64,000 nucleotides of DNA, taken from NCBI GenBank assembly GCA_944325005.1, contig CALUYO010000004.1, positions 157,593-221,592 on the forward strand. The letters run 5' to 3'. This DNA is from Candidatus Gastranaerophilales bacterium. GTDB lineage: Bacteria; Cyanobacteriota; Vampirovibrionia; Gastranaerophilales; Gastranaerophilaceae. A program made the translations under genes and the position numbers. Under the pieces are notes generated by a model. That model was not told where the DNA came from and searched no databases. It worked only from the letters and a program-made list of their open reading frames with translations. Positions 37,664-46,441 of the stretch are shown in pieces. How positions within the stretch are numbered: the first letter of the stretch is position 1; each line of letters begins with the position of its first letter.

Positions 37664-39025
37664 TTAAAACATTAATCTCCAGAGTAGAAATCTCTTGTTT
37701 AGTTTTTCAGAGAATTTTCTCAAATTGCATGTTGTAACTCTTGTATTTTCAACAATTGATTGTAATTCTGATTTATTTTCCGGAGTTAATTTGTTTACTG
37801 TTTCAAGAGTTGTTGATATATCCACCATGGCAGTATTAACATTTGCAATGGCTCTGTTTATATCTTTTTTTAGCTGGTCATCTTTTGTTAATGAATTTAC
37901 GTATCCGCTGATTTCATTTACGTTATGAGTAATTGCATGCAAATCTTCAGCCATAGCTTTGGCCTCTTCTTCATTTCCTATAATTTTATTAAGATTTTGA
38001 GCGAGTTTATCAACAGAATTTGCTGTAGAGAGCATTGTTGTCTTGAATTGCGGGTCGCCGATAATATTATTAATGTTATAGGAAAGCATGTTAAAGTCAG
38101 TTGTTGCCTTGTCCATCATTACCATAAGCTGTCTTAAATCACTGCTGGAATCATCTATCAGGTTATTAAGTTTGCTCATTGTAATACTTGTTTGTCCGGT
38201 AAGTAAATTAATGTTTTGGACAGACATTTTTAGTTCTGCTATAACCTGATCTGATAATAAATCGTTTATTTTCTTATTTGTTTCTGTCAAGGATTCCGCT
38301 GCTCTATATTGCCAATCCATAAAATCAGCTATTCTCATTGGCTCAACAATCGTATAAGGTGAGGTTTGTTTCGGGTAAGGCAGGGTTACATCATCAAGTG
38401 TTGAAATGAGCAATTTATTTGTCCCGTTTTCACGTACAACTTTACCCTTTAAAAATTCCGGTAAAATTAAGCCAGGAAGATTTATTACATAATCTATTTT
38501 ATATGCAAAATTTGTTTTAATATCATCTTTTATTGTATAAGGAAGAACATCTTTTGATACAACTTCTATATTTTTAATTTTTCCGACATCATAGTATTGT
38601 TTATCCAATTTCATTTGAACATCGTCATCTTTATACAAGATATCTTTGTTCAGCATCGGAATATAAACAGTTCTTGTTTTAGGCGGTGTAATTTCAAGGA
38701 ATAGTTCCCCGATTAATCCTGATTGTTGTATTGAAAATATAGAAGCCTTAGGAATTTCCACGTCAGGTTCGGTTATAACAAATTTAACTTTTACATAGCT
38801 GTTTTCACCGTCTATAACCGGTGTAATTTCTTCGACCTGACCGACACGCAGACCCATCATCTGGACGCCTGCTCCAGGGCGCATGCCATTTACATCTTTA
38901 AACTGAATTTGAATTCTGTCTGCGGAAGAAAAAGTTCTTCCTTTAACTTTAAAGACAACGCCTATTAAAAGCACTAATGCGATTAATGTTAAAAGCCCTA
39001 CTTTAAAAGATGATGAAAATTTCAT
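37664..39025 (-). CDS. MCE/MlaD-family lipid-transport protein
   Basis: 453 residues. One N-terminal membrane helix ('VGLLTLIALVLLIGVVF') is followed by an MCE domain ('GMRPGAGVQMMGLRVGQV', 'SGLIGELFLEITPP') and a long helical C-terminal part. These proteins form periplasmic rings or tubes moving phospholipids between membranes. It carries the membrane-anchored substrate-binding role normally partnered by MlaE/MlaF, which are not seen here. Operon with lpxK. Confidence 0.88.
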   Translation of the reverse strand: MKFSSSFKVGLLTLIALVLLIGVVFKVKGRTFSSADRIQIQFKDVNGMRPGAGVQMMGLRVGQVEEITPVIDGENSYVKVKFVITEPDVEIPKASIFSIQQSGLIGELFLEITPPKTRTVYIPMLNKDILYKDDDVQMKLDKQYYDVGKIKNIEVVSKDVLPYTIKDDIKTNFAYKIDYVINLPGLILPEFLKGKVVRENGTNKLLISTLDDVTLPYPKQTSPYTIVEPMRIADFMDWQYRAAESLTETNKKINDLLSDQVIAELKMSVQNINLLTGQTSITMSKLNNLIDDSSSDLRQLMVMMDKATTDFNMLSYNINNIIGDPQFKTTMLSTANSVDKLAQNLNKIIGNEEEAKAMAEDLHAITHNVNEISGYVNSLTKDDQLKKDINRAIANVNTAMVDISTTLETVNKLTPENKSELQSIVENTRVTTCNLRKFSEKLNKRFLLWRLMF

Positions 39026-39089
39026 TGCTGTCTTTCCTACCTTCGAAATTTATTGTAGCAAAAACAACAAATTAATGCAAAATTATTAA

Positions 39090-39803
39090 CTATAAATAAT
39101 TGGCAAGGATATTTTTTACGTAATTTTGGGTTTCTTGATAAGGGGGAACTCCGTCATATTTGTCGACAGCTCCGGGACCGGCGTTATAAGCTGCTAAGGC
39201 AAGAATTACGTTCCCGTTGTATTTATTCAGCATTGATTTTAAGTATTTTACACCGCCTTCTACATTCTGGACAATGTTATATGGGTCCTGTACTCCTAAA
39301 TTTTTTGCGGTAGAAGGCATAAGCTGCATTAAACCCATTGCGCCGGCTTTTGATTTTGCTTTCGGGTTAAATCCTGATTCCTGTTTTATCAATGCCTGTA
39401 CAAGCTTTTCATCAACCCCGTGTTTTTCTGCAATTTGATTTACAACATTCAAAATTTGTGATTTTGTTGCGGGTTGTGTGTTCGCCTGAACAGCTCCTGC
39501 TTCTTGTAATGCATTCGGGAAATTAATTTGTGGAGCTTCTTTTACAAGATTTGCACTAACCTGTTTTAGGCGCGGATCTAAAAGCAGTGTTCCAAAGTTT
39601 GATGTTCTGGTTGACTGTAAAACTTCATCAAATGAAGGTGCATTATTAACTTTTTGAGTATTCGGATAAATTGTATCAAGAGGATTTTGCGCTTCTGCAG
39701 GACCGTTAAGGCTGTTTACTTTATTGGTAATTTGAGCATATCTCTGCATTGCCTGCGCCTGTCCGCCGGTATTTAATAAGTTTTGAATAAAATTTGAAAA
39801 CAT
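39090..39803 (-). CDS. Lytic transglycosylase (SLT domain)
   Basis: 237 residues. A low-complexity N-terminal half of ~115 residues is followed by an SLT domain: 'LVQALIKQESGFNPKAKS' with the catalytic Glu, 'GAMGLMQLMPSTAKNLG', and 'ALAAYNAGPGAVDKY'. It cleaves peptidoglycan with 1,6-anhydro product formation. There is no clear Sec signal peptide, so export may use a flagellar/pilus-type or other route. Confidence 0.88.
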   Translation of the reverse strand: MFSNFIQNLLNTGGQAQAMQRYAQITNKVNSLNGPAEAQNPLDTIYPNTQKVNNAPSFDEVLQSTRTSNFGTLLLDPRLKQVSANLVKEAPQINFPNALQEAGAVQANTQPATKSQILNVVNQIAEKHGVDEKLVQALIKQESGFNPKAKSKAGAMGLMQLMPSTAKNLGVQDPYNIVQNVEGGVKYLKSMLNKYNGNVILALAAYNAGPGAVDKYDGVPPYQETQNYVKNILANYL

Positions 39804-39896
39804 ACCGCCTATACCTCTACCCTTATCTGATTATATTTTATATAAAATCAGACATTTCCGTATCCTCTATTTGAATTAATGATTTTTCATGAATTG

Positions 39897-41015
39897 TCAA
39901 TTTATAAACATACAATCGCCGTATGAGAAAAATCTGTATTTGTTTTCAATTGCTTCTTTATATGCTTCAAATATAAAATCTTTGCCTGCAAGTGCACTTA
40001 CCAGCATTAAAAGTGTAGATTTAGGCAGATGAAAATTAGTTATCAATTTATCAATAACTTTGAATTCATATGGTGGATAAATAAATAATTCAGAGTGGTC
40101 ATGGCAGGCTTTAATACAGCCGTATTTTTGGTATGCTGTTTCTAAAGTTCTGACAGTTGTTGTTCCAACTGCAACTATTTTTTTGCCCTCTGATTTTGCT
40201 CTGTTAATTTGTTCTGCAGCTTTTTCTGAAATTTCAAAAGTTTCTGAATGCATCTTATGATTTTCTACATTTTCGCACTGGACGGGTCTGAATGTTCCCA
40301 GACCTACATTCAGTGTTACATAGGCAAGTTCAATCCCTTTAGCTTCAAGTTTTTGTAAAATATCATTTGTAAAATGCAAACCTGCAGTAGGTGCAGCAAC
40401 TGAACCTTCGTCTTTTGCGTAAACTGTCTGATATCTTTCGAAATCCAGTTTTTTCAAGTCATCATTTTGAATTTTTCTTTCGATATAAGGCGGAAGCGGT
40501 ATCTGCCCGTTTCTGTGAAGAACATCGAGAACATTATCGCCTTCAAATAGCAGTTCAACAAGCCACTCACCGTTTTCTTCAAGACGTTTGAGTGCTTTAA
40601 CTGATAATTCTTCACTAATTTTTATAATTGTATCAGGTTTCACTCTTTTGGACGGTTTAATCAACACATCCCAGCATTCTTTTTCCCCTTGCTCCTTGCG
40701 GGAGATGGAAGAATTGCTTAATGAGTATTGTGAATTTAGCAATTCGGTTGCGGGGTTATGTTGTTTAAGTAAAAATACTTCAATTTTTGCTCCAGTATCT
40801 TTATGTCCTATAAGACGTGCCGGAAGAACTTTTGTATTATTCATTACAAGAAGCGTATTACTGTCAAGCAGGTCTACAATGTCGTAAAAATGCTTATGAG
40901 AAATGGTTCTATCCTTTCGGTTTAGAACCATCATTCTTGAATTTTCTCTTTTATCTGCAGGAATTTGTGCAATTAATTCTTCGGGTAAACAGTAGTCGTA
41001 TTCTGATAAAAGCAT
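39897..41015 (-). CDS. queA: S-adenosylmethionine:tRNA ribosyltransferase-isomerase
   Basis: 372 residues. Builds epoxyqueuosine in tRNA from the preQ1 base. 'LLVMNNTKVLPARL', 'VAAPTAGLHFT', 'LNVGLGTFRPV' and 'TNFHLPKSTLLMLVSA' are QueA signatures. Unusual is a segment at about residues 86-112 ('NPATELLNSQYSLSNSSISR') that is absent from the usual spacing between 'KIEVFLL' and 'CWDVLIKP'. Its DNA (about 40680-40760) contains inverted repeats, so it looks like an in-frame inserted palindromic sequence. It starts seven bases from the yidC stop. Confidence 0.94.
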   Translation of the reverse strand: MLLSEYDYCLPEELIAQIPADKRENSRMMVLNRKDRTISHKHFYDIVDLLDSNTLLVMNNTKVLPARLIGHKDTGAKIEVFLLKQHNPATELLNSQYSLSNSSISRKEQGEKECWDVLIKPSKRVKPDTIIKISEELSVKALKRLEENGEWLVELLFEGDNVLDVLHRNGQIPLPPYIERKIQNDDLKKLDFERYQTVYAKDEGSVAAPTAGLHFTNDILQKLEAKGIELAYVTLNVGLGTFRPVQCENVENHKMHSETFEISEKAAEQINRAKSEGKKIVAVGTTTVRTLETAYQKYGCIKACHDHSELFIYPPYEFKVIDKLITNFHLPKSTLLMLVSALAGKDFIFEAYKEAIENKYRFFSYGDCMFIN

Positions 41016-41021
41016 ATATAC

Positions 41022-42110
41022 CTATTCTTTCGGCTCAATTTTTTTTGCACCTGCAATATCAGAATCAGTTACGATATTTTTTGTACGTTCCTGTTCCATA
41101 TCTATCTGCTTATTAACAATAACAGTCTGCAGGATTTGAATGATATTGCTTGTTACAAGGTATAATAGAACACCTGCCGGAATAGGAATTATTACAAAAG
41201 TACCGATAATCATAATAGGCATAAATGTTCCCATAGATTTTTGAATAGCTTCCTGCGTCGGATCCAGCGCCCCGTCTTTAGGTTTGTTTGTAGCCATCAT
41301 AATTTTTTGTGATGCAAACATTGTAAGTGCAAATAGAGCAATCAAAATGAATACATCCCAGTGGAAAGTTCTTTCGGCAACTGTTGTCGGCACAGACGCA
41401 GCCAAAACACTTCCTTCTTTTCTGAATGTAATATTTTCAATTTCTTTGTTAGACATATCAGTAACAGCTATTTCAGCTTTTTCAATCTGGTCAAGCTGTG
41501 CAAACTTTAAGTTCAGGTGATCTAAATCGATTTTGAAATCAATATTTTCACCCGGTTTAAATTCTCCTTGAATTTCAACTGCTTTGTTCGGATCTTTAAC
41601 TTTAACATCTTCTAATGTTTCATTTGGGAGATAAACAGTTGCGGTTTTTCCTAATGTAAATGTGTCACCCTGAGATACTCCGAAAGTTCCATCGTAAGAA
41701 CGTCCCGCAGTAGCTCTTAATGTAGTATCAAGTCTACTTAAAAATCCGAAAGAAGTGTCGCCTGCAATTTGAATAAACTGCGGGCTCATTAAAGCAGAAT
41801 ATAAAAGTATGAAAATAGGTAATTGAATTAGTAAAGGCAAACATCCGCCCATAGGGTTAAACTTATGTTCTTTATAAAATTCCATAAGTTTTTGCTGCAT
41901 TTTTTGCGGGTCGCTTTTGTATCTGTCCTGAATAGCCTTAATTTTTGGCTGTAAATTCTGCATCATTTTCATAGAACGCTGCTGTGATACGTTCAACGGC
42001 CACATAGCAAGTCTTATAACAACAGTTAGTAATATAATTGCAAGTCCGTAATTCCCTACAAGAGAAGCCAATGCTTTTAATGCTTCAATAGTTAAAGTTG
42101 TAAAATCCAA
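41022..42110 (-). CDS. yidC: Membrane protein insertase YidC/Alb3/Oxa1 family
   Basis: 362 residues. 'NYGLAIILLTVVIRLAMWPL' with the conserved positively charged Arg, 'KMMQNLQPKIKAIQDRYK', and 'NPMGGCLPLLIQLPIFILLY' are insertase signatures. The soluble domain sits between membrane segments (about residues 110-240), as in cyanobacterial/Alb3-like versions. It inserts proteins into the inner membrane. Upstream of queA; no rnpA or rpmH neighbour is present. Confidence 0.93.
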   Translation of the reverse strand: MDFTTLTIEALKALASLVGNYGLAIILLTVVIRLAMWPLNVSQQRSMKMMQNLQPKIKAIQDRYKSDPQKMQQKLMEFYKEHKFNPMGGCLPLLIQLPIFILLYSALMSPQFIQIAGDTSFGFLSRLDTTLRATAGRSYDGTFGVSQGDTFTLGKTATVYLPNETLEDVKVKDPNKAVEIQGEFKPGENIDFKIDLDHLNLKFAQLDQIEKAEIAVTDMSNKEIENITFRKEGSVLAASVPTTVAERTFHWDVFILIALFALTMFASQKIMMATNKPKDGALDPTQEAIQKSMGTFMPIMIIGTFVIIPIPAGVLLYLVTSNIIQILQTVIVNKQIDMEQERTKNIVTDSDIAGAKKIEPKE

Positions 42111-42255
42111 TTTCCCTAATCCTCATTTAATAGTGTAAAATCTCTTCTCCAGAAGTTTATTATAAAAGTAAAGTCAAGTCAATAAATTGTAAAGGTAGCA
42201 ATTTTTTTTGTGTTCAAGTTTTTATATAAATATAAAAAAGTGAAAGGGAAAAATT

Positions 42256-43568
42256 ATGTTAGAAGCTATTGATAATATGAATTTTACGGCTAATGTGCCA
42301 GTAAATCAATCATTTCAGCCTGTCGGGGGGGGGGCAATTCTTTAGCTTCCTATAATCCCGCAGGAACTTACATTCAGGCAAATAGGCCTGATGAATTTGT
42401 AAAACAAGAAAAAAAAGAAGAGAAAAAACTTACAACAGGGCAGAAAGTCGGTATAGGTGCTGGAATTTTGTCATTAGGCGGAATTATTGCCGCAGCGATA
42501 TTATCAAAAGGTAAAACTCTAAAACCAGCAAATTTTGCTGAACATATTGACTTCAAACCTGCTCAGACAATGGAGGAAGCAGTTGAATTTGCTAAGAAAA
42601 ATTTTGGGGTCAAAACTTTTGATTTTGGCGATGATTTAGAATTTGCTAACTGGGTGAATGAAGGTTTGGTAAATATCAATAACCGTTTTAAAGGCAAAGC
42701 CAATATTGTTGAAAATTTAAGGTTTGCGACTCCCGAAGAAATAGCCAAACATACAAAAGATGACGGCAGAGCCGCAATGGGCTGGTGTAACAGTTTTATG
42801 AAACATGGAGATAATTCGTCTATAGTATTTAATAAAAACTCTATTGATAATGCTCCTAAAATGTTTAATGATTTTTTAGAAAAATGTAAAATACATCCTA
42901 AATTTGACGAGACTGGTGAAATAGTGGGCGGGTATATTTGTGGTGCAGACCGTAATACCCATACTAAAATATTAAAATTGAGTGAAAAAATGTTAAAAGA
43001 ACCTGATAACTTCAGCAGATTTGATGCATTGAACGGGCTAATGCTCTGCGATGATTATTTTCAATCAATTAAGTATTTTGATAAAAATAAACTTTCAATA
43101 CTGAAAAATAAAATATTTGCTGATGCTGACTCTGTTGCTATTTTGAAGCAGAATAATATATCTGTAAATATAGATGATTATGCAAAGCTTGGAGAAAAGG
43201 AATTAAAAGAACAAACCCAAAAAATATTAGAACTGCTTGTTGATGTAAATCCTGTCTCAGAAACTGCAACTGTTAGAGGAAACAGCAAATTTGATGTTCT
43301 GTATCATGAAATGGGGCATCATTTGCATGCTATGAATACATCTTTAAAAGATTCTATCTGGGGCAGGCTGTCTAAAAAGGTGTCAAAATTATTCAAATCT
43401 GACCTTGAAAAACAAAAAACGGCGGGAATAGTTTCCTGGTATGCACAAACAAATCCTAAAGAATTTGTTGCGGAATGCTTTAATGCACTTTGCGCAGGCA
43501 GAAAATTGCCTGACGATGTTATGAAGATGTATGAATATTACAAAGGTCCAAAATTGTCTAATCTGTAA
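42256..43568 (+). CDS. HExxH putative metallopeptidase split by a G10 tract
   Basis: ATG 42256, after GAAAGGGAA, encodes 29 residues from MLEAIDNMNFTANVPVNQ to GGGAIL and then TAG. The body is in another frame, open from the tract onwards; one more G gives a 437-residue protein. The body has a membrane segment ('IGAGILSLGGIIAAAIL') and a zinc motif 'YHEMGHHLH' (HExxH) followed by 'EFVAECFNALCAG', a likely third ligand, as in lethal-factor-like peptidases. It is the only non-prepilin gene here with a G10 element. A 15-base-pair terminator follows. Confidence 0.75.
42324..42351 (+). repeat. G10 element, copy 6 (C-G10-C-N8-AGCTTCCT)
   Basis: Ten G at 42325-42334, then C, AATTCTTT and AGCTTCCT (42344-42351). 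It lies 23 codons into the gene, farther than at the prepilin loci. Confidence 0.9.
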
Positions 43569-43620
43569 TATTTGATAATGCCAGTCGAAAATCAGTCGAA
43601 AAATAAAAAATATACAAAAA

Positions 43621-43655
43621 AATAAAGGCTTTAGAAAACCTCTAAAGCCTTTATT
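43621..43655 (+). terminator. Strong rho-independent terminator after the metallopeptidase gene
   Basis: Fifteen-base perfect stem (AATAAAGGCTTTAGA and its complement) with an AAACC loop; A/T-rich flanks make it bidirectional. Confidence 0.88.
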
Positions 43656-43660
43656 TATAA

Positions 43661-43790
43661 ATGGTCGGTATGATAGGCTTTCCGTTAGCGAAACTGTAAG
43701 TTGAGCATTACGGAAGCGAATGCAACTTACCGCCATTCTTATGAAATTAGAATGGCGTGTATGGTGACACGATGTAATCGGGTCATCCAA
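43661..43790 (-). pseudogene. Broken 3'-end copy of tRNA-Pro with two inserted hairpins
   Basis: On the minus strand, an ATCGTGTCACC segment like the T-arm of the real tRNA is separated from CATACCGACCA (real gene: CATCCCGACCA) by about 90 bases. These hold two inverted repeats: CGCCATTCT / AGAATGGCG (43731-43757) and GTAAGTTG / CAACTTAC (43696-43730). It lies directly downstream of the real tRNA and its terminator. Confidence 0.55.
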
Positions 43791-43794
43791 TAAA

Positions 43795-43818
43795 AAAGCT
43801 TGACTTGAGTCAAGCTTT
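43795..43818 (-). terminator. Terminator after tRNA-Pro
   Basis: AAAGCTTGACT / AGTCAAGCTTT inverted repeat with a T run on the minus strand, seven bases past the encoded CCA. Confidence 0.75.
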
Positions 43819-43824
43819 AATAAA

Positions 43825-43901
43825 TGGTCGGGATGACACGATTTGAACGTGCGACCCCCTCGTCCCAAGCGAGGTGCGCTACCAAGCTGCGCCACATCCC
43901 G
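43825..43901 (-). tRNA. tRNA-Pro (anticodon TGG), CCA encoded
   Basis: 77 bases folding as a full cloverleaf: acceptor CGGGATG / CATCCCG, D-arm GCGC / GCGC with GG, anticodon stem CCTCG / CGAGG around CTTGGGA, and T-arm GCACG TTCAAAT CGTGT. The initial C and C1-G72 pair are typical of bacterial tRNA-Pro. It is flanked by broken partial copies of itself on both sides. Confidence 0.95.
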
Positions 43902-43943
43902 ACGACCAATGTATTTAATTTTCAAATGTTCCACATTTAAAAA

Positions 43944-44010
43944 GGTGCGCTACCACCTCTCGTGAAACAATTCTCTGGATTGTTTCACTCGGCAGAGTGC
44001 CACATCCCGA
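43944..44010 (-). pseudogene. Broken 5'-half copy B of tRNA-Pro with hairpin insert
   Basis: Minus strand: CGGGATGTGGC as in the real tRNA, then ACTCTGCCGA, a perfect 10-bp hairpin (GTGAAACAAT / ATTGTTTCAC, 43962-43988), GAGAGG, then TGGTAGCGCACC, the D-arm of the real tRNA. The anticodon and 3' half are missing. The same insert frame (ACTCTGCCGA ... GAGAGG) recurs in the tRNA-Leu copy. Confidence 0.6.
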
Positions 44011-44043
44011 GATGTCTTTTTTATTTGTCGGTCTTTTGGCTTA

Positions 44044-44122
44044 CTTGGTAGCGACGCTACCAAGTCCCTCCTTCATTTTCGATAATTAATCAAAAATGCG
44101 GAGACCTTGCCATATCCCAACG
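44044..44122 (-). pseudogene. Broken 5'-half copy A of tRNA-Pro with hairpin insert
   Basis: Minus strand: TTGGGATATGGC, an insert with hairpin ATTTTTGAT / ATCGAAAAT (G-U tolerant), then CTTGGTAGCG, which is itself part of a perfect 10-bp palindrome CTTGGTAGCG-T-CGCTACCAAG (44044-44064). The upstream flank (GAAAACTAAAGACG) resembles the flank of the real tRNA, so promoter-side sequence was copied too. Confidence 0.55.
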
Positions 44123-44200
44123 ATTAACGTCTTTAGTTTTCAAGCAAAATTAATTGTAGAATAAACAAATTTTTTCGTCAAGAGCTTCTAATATATATTG

Positions 44201-45004
44201 TTACTTTTGGCTTTCTATTAAGCTCTGTTTTGCTGCAATACCAAGACCTATGCCTGCTATTACATAAGTCAGCCAGGCAAAGAAGTAATTTCTTTTTAGA
44301 GGAGCAAGATTTATTGATTTCCCGAGAGTTTCTCTTGCTGCTTTTACTCCTCTGATTGAGGCTAGACCTTCTTCGGCAATTGTCGGTAAAAATGCCGCAA
44401 AACCTATAATGCCTGCATTTCTTTCTATAAAATTGGGTTTATTATCATCTCTTTTTGATAGCCCGTTAAGCATCAACAGTGCTGTCGGAACAGCAGAAAC
44501 ATATATCCTTGATTTTTGAAGCATTTTTAAAAATTTGCCTTTATGAGCGTTAATAGCATGCCCGAGTTCGTGCAATATCAGTGACGGCTTATTCTTTGGT
44601 GCAACTGCGAGTTTAAGCCCGTCTGAATAAAAAGCATTTTCTCCTTTTGCAACAGGCAGAAGGGATTGGTGTAATCCTGAAGGATAGTTTTTAATGTTAT
44701 TATGGTCAATAAAGTCTACTGTAACATTAAGTTTGTTTTTATTAACCATATTTTCTGCAGTTTTTTTAACATTTTCTTCGGTAGTAAACTCTTTTCCCTG
44801 CATTAGTTTATTTCCGCACCATTCGGAAGCTTTATGTAAAAATAGGGCAAAAGCCTGTAGAATACCGGCTGTCAAGATTGTTTTTTCAGGATTTTGAGGC
44901 TCATAACTTTCTTGACTGCGCGCTATTGGTACATTATTATACTGAGGCATATAATAATACTGAGTATTAAAATTGTTAAAACCTACACTGCCTATTCCGT
45001 TCAC
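44201..45004 (-). CDS. HExxH putative membrane metallopeptidase
   Basis: 267 residues. The central zinc motif 'LILHELGHAINAHKG' (HELGH) is preceded by a domain with 'VTVDFIDHNNIKNYPSG'. One or two membrane segments occur after it ('KNYFFAWLTYVIAGIGLGIAA'). The N-terminus is Asn/Tyr-rich with no Sec signal. In motif and anchor it resembles the G10-containing protein at 42256, but the order of helix and zinc motif differs. Substrate unknown. Confidence 0.68.
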   Translation of the reverse strand: MNGIGSVGFNNFNTQYYYMPQYNNVPIARSQESYEPQNPEKTILTAGILQAFALFLHKASEWCGNKLMQGKEFTTEENVKKTAENMVNKNKLNVTVDFIDHNNIKNYPSGLHQSLLPVAKGENAFYSDGLKLAVAPKNKPSLILHELGHAINAHKGKFLKMLQKSRIYVSAVPTALLMLNGLSKRDDNKPNFIERNAGIIGFAAFLPTIAEEGLASIRGVKAARETLGKSINLAPLKRNYFFAWLTYVIAGIGLGIAAKQSLIESQK

Positions 45005-45121
45005 AATTTTAGTAAAACATATAAATTTTAAAAATTGCTAATTATAAAGATATATTTTTACAAAAAGTTAACGGCAAACGTATGGATTTAAGGTTATGTT
45101 TACCGTTAAACTTAAACATTA

Positions 45122-45259
45122 TTAGTCCATTAATTTATCAAACATGTCTTTACCGGCTCCGCATAAAGGACACGTCCAATCGTCCGGCAGCTCGTCAAAT
45201 TTTTTACCTTCTTTTTCTTCATCGTAAACCCACTGGCAAACTTCACATTTGTACTTCAT
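45122..45259 (-). CDS. Rubredoxin
   Basis: 45 residues. Two CxxC pairs, '[13 protein letters not shown]' and '[13 protein letters not shown]', bind one iron; length and spacing are those of rubredoxin. ATG 45259 follows AAAGGAG. A cytosolic one-electron carrier, often paired with oxygen or peroxide reductases in anaerobes. Divergent from the thioesterase gene, with only 31 bases between the starts. Confidence 0.96.
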   Translation of the reverse strand: MKYKCEVCQWVYDEEKEGKKFDELPDDWTCPLCGAGKDMFDKLMD

Positions 45260-45290
45260 TTTTTTCTCCTTTTATGTTATAATTTCCTGT

Positions 45291-45728
45291 ATGAAACATA
45301 TATTTGAAACAAGAGTTTATTATTCTGATACTGATGCCTACGGTGTTGTCTGGCATGGTGCATATTTAAGATGGCTGGAAAAAGGTCGTGTAGATTTATG
45401 CAATATGCTAGGAATTGACCTTGTAACAATGAAGAATATGGATGTTCTTCTTCCTGTTACGAATATGAATGTTCGTTATAAGGCATCAGCAAAACTTGAT
45501 GACACTGTTATTATTGAAACTTGGATTGAAAAGTTCAATAGCCTCTCGGTTACGTTTAAACAGGTTATCAAATCAAAAGAAACAAATAAAATATTTATTG
45601 AAGCTTTATTTGATGTTGTGGCTATAAATAATGCCGGCAAATTGTATAGAAAAATGCCTGATAAACTCATACAAAGCTTTGAAAATGCAGAAGGCGAAGG
45701 GGCAGAAAAATGTCCGGCGTGCGTTTAA
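45291..45728 (+). CDS. Acyl-CoA thioesterase (YbgC/4HBT hot-dog family)
   Basis: 145 residues from ATG 45291; a TTATAAT -10 lies just upstream and the transcript may have a very short leader. 'RVYYSDTDAYGVVWHGAYL' contains the catalytic Asp of 4-hydroxybenzoyl-CoA-type thioesterases. Its end overlaps the pseudouridine synthase start by 19 bases, making an operon with rluB-like and coaE. Confidence 0.88.
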   Translation: MKHIFETRVYYSDTDAYGVVWHGAYLRWLEKGRVDLCNMLGIDLVTMKNMDVLLPVTNMNVRYKASAKLDDTVIIETWIEKFNSLSVTFKQVIKSKETNKIFIEALFDVVAINNAGKLYRKMPDKLIQSFENAEGEGAEKCPACV

Positions 45729-46441
45729 ATAAATATATAGCATCATCCGGTCTTTGTTCAAGAAGAAAAGCTGATGAACTTATTGAGCAGGGTAGTGTTA
45801 GTGTTAATGGTAAAATGGTGCAAGAACTTGGTTATCTTGTTCAGTCAAAAGATAAGGTTTTTGTTAATAAAAAACTTATATCTCCTGCAAAGCATAAGTA
45901 TTATAGATTTTTTAAACCTGCTGGATATATTACTACAAGGGAAGATGATCAGGGTAGAAAAACTATCTATGATTTGCTTCCGGAGGAACTCTTCAGTCTT
46001 AAACCTGTTGGACGTTTGGATAAGGATTCAACGGGGTTGTTAATTCTTACTAATGATGGGGATTTGATTAATGCTTTAACTCATCCGTCAGTTAAAGTGC
46101 CTAAGGTTTATCTTGTCACAATTAAGTCATCAATCCATAGGCATGAACTTGAGCAGCTTGCTAACGGCATTGAATTGGAACCGGGTAAAATCGCGTATGC
46201 TGATATAGAAGTTCTTGAAATGGACAGCAGCCATACAGAAATGCGGATTACTCTTTATCAGGGAATGAACAGGCAAATTAGAAGAATGTTTAAGCATGTG
46301 GGCTGCGAGGTTAAAACATTAAAACGTATTCAGCACGCAACATTGACTCTTGACGGTTTGAAACGCGGAGAGTTTAAGCCTATAAAGCCTATTCAGATTA
46401 GAGAATTGAAGAATTTTTTAAACAGGATTTCAAAACAGTGA
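45710..46441 (+). CDS. 23S rRNA pseudouridine synthase (RluB/RsuA family)
   Basis: 243 residues. The N-terminal S4 RNA-binding domain ('RLNKYIASSGLCSRRKADEL') is followed by the catalytic domain with 'PVGRLDKDSTGLLILTNDG', whose Asp attacks the uridine, and 'GMNRQIRRMFKHVGCEV'. RluB-like by overall sequence; the modified position is not provable here. Middle gene of a three-gene operon. Confidence 0.92.
   Translation: MSGVRLNKYIASSGLCSRRKADELIEQGSVSVNGKMVQELGYLVQSKDKVFVNKKLISPAKHKYYRFFKPAGYITTREDDQGRKTIYDLLPEELFSLKPVGRLDKDSTGLLILTNDGDLINALTHPSVKVPKVYLVTIKSSIHRHELEQLANGIELEPGKIAYADIEVLEMDSSHTEMRITLYQGMNRQIRRMFKHVGCEVKTLKRIQHATLTLDGLKRGEFKPIKPIQIRELKNFLNRISKQ

Noticed and set aside
43389..43934. 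Minus-strand open frame of about 180 codons across the tRNA-Pro region
   Set aside because: It runs through the tRNA gene, two terminators and antisense to the metallopeptidase gene, so it is a chance frame.
43569..44160. CRISPR array in the hairpin-rich region around tRNA-Pro
   Set aside because: The repeats are tRNA fragments with differing hairpins, not identical direct repeats with regular spacers.
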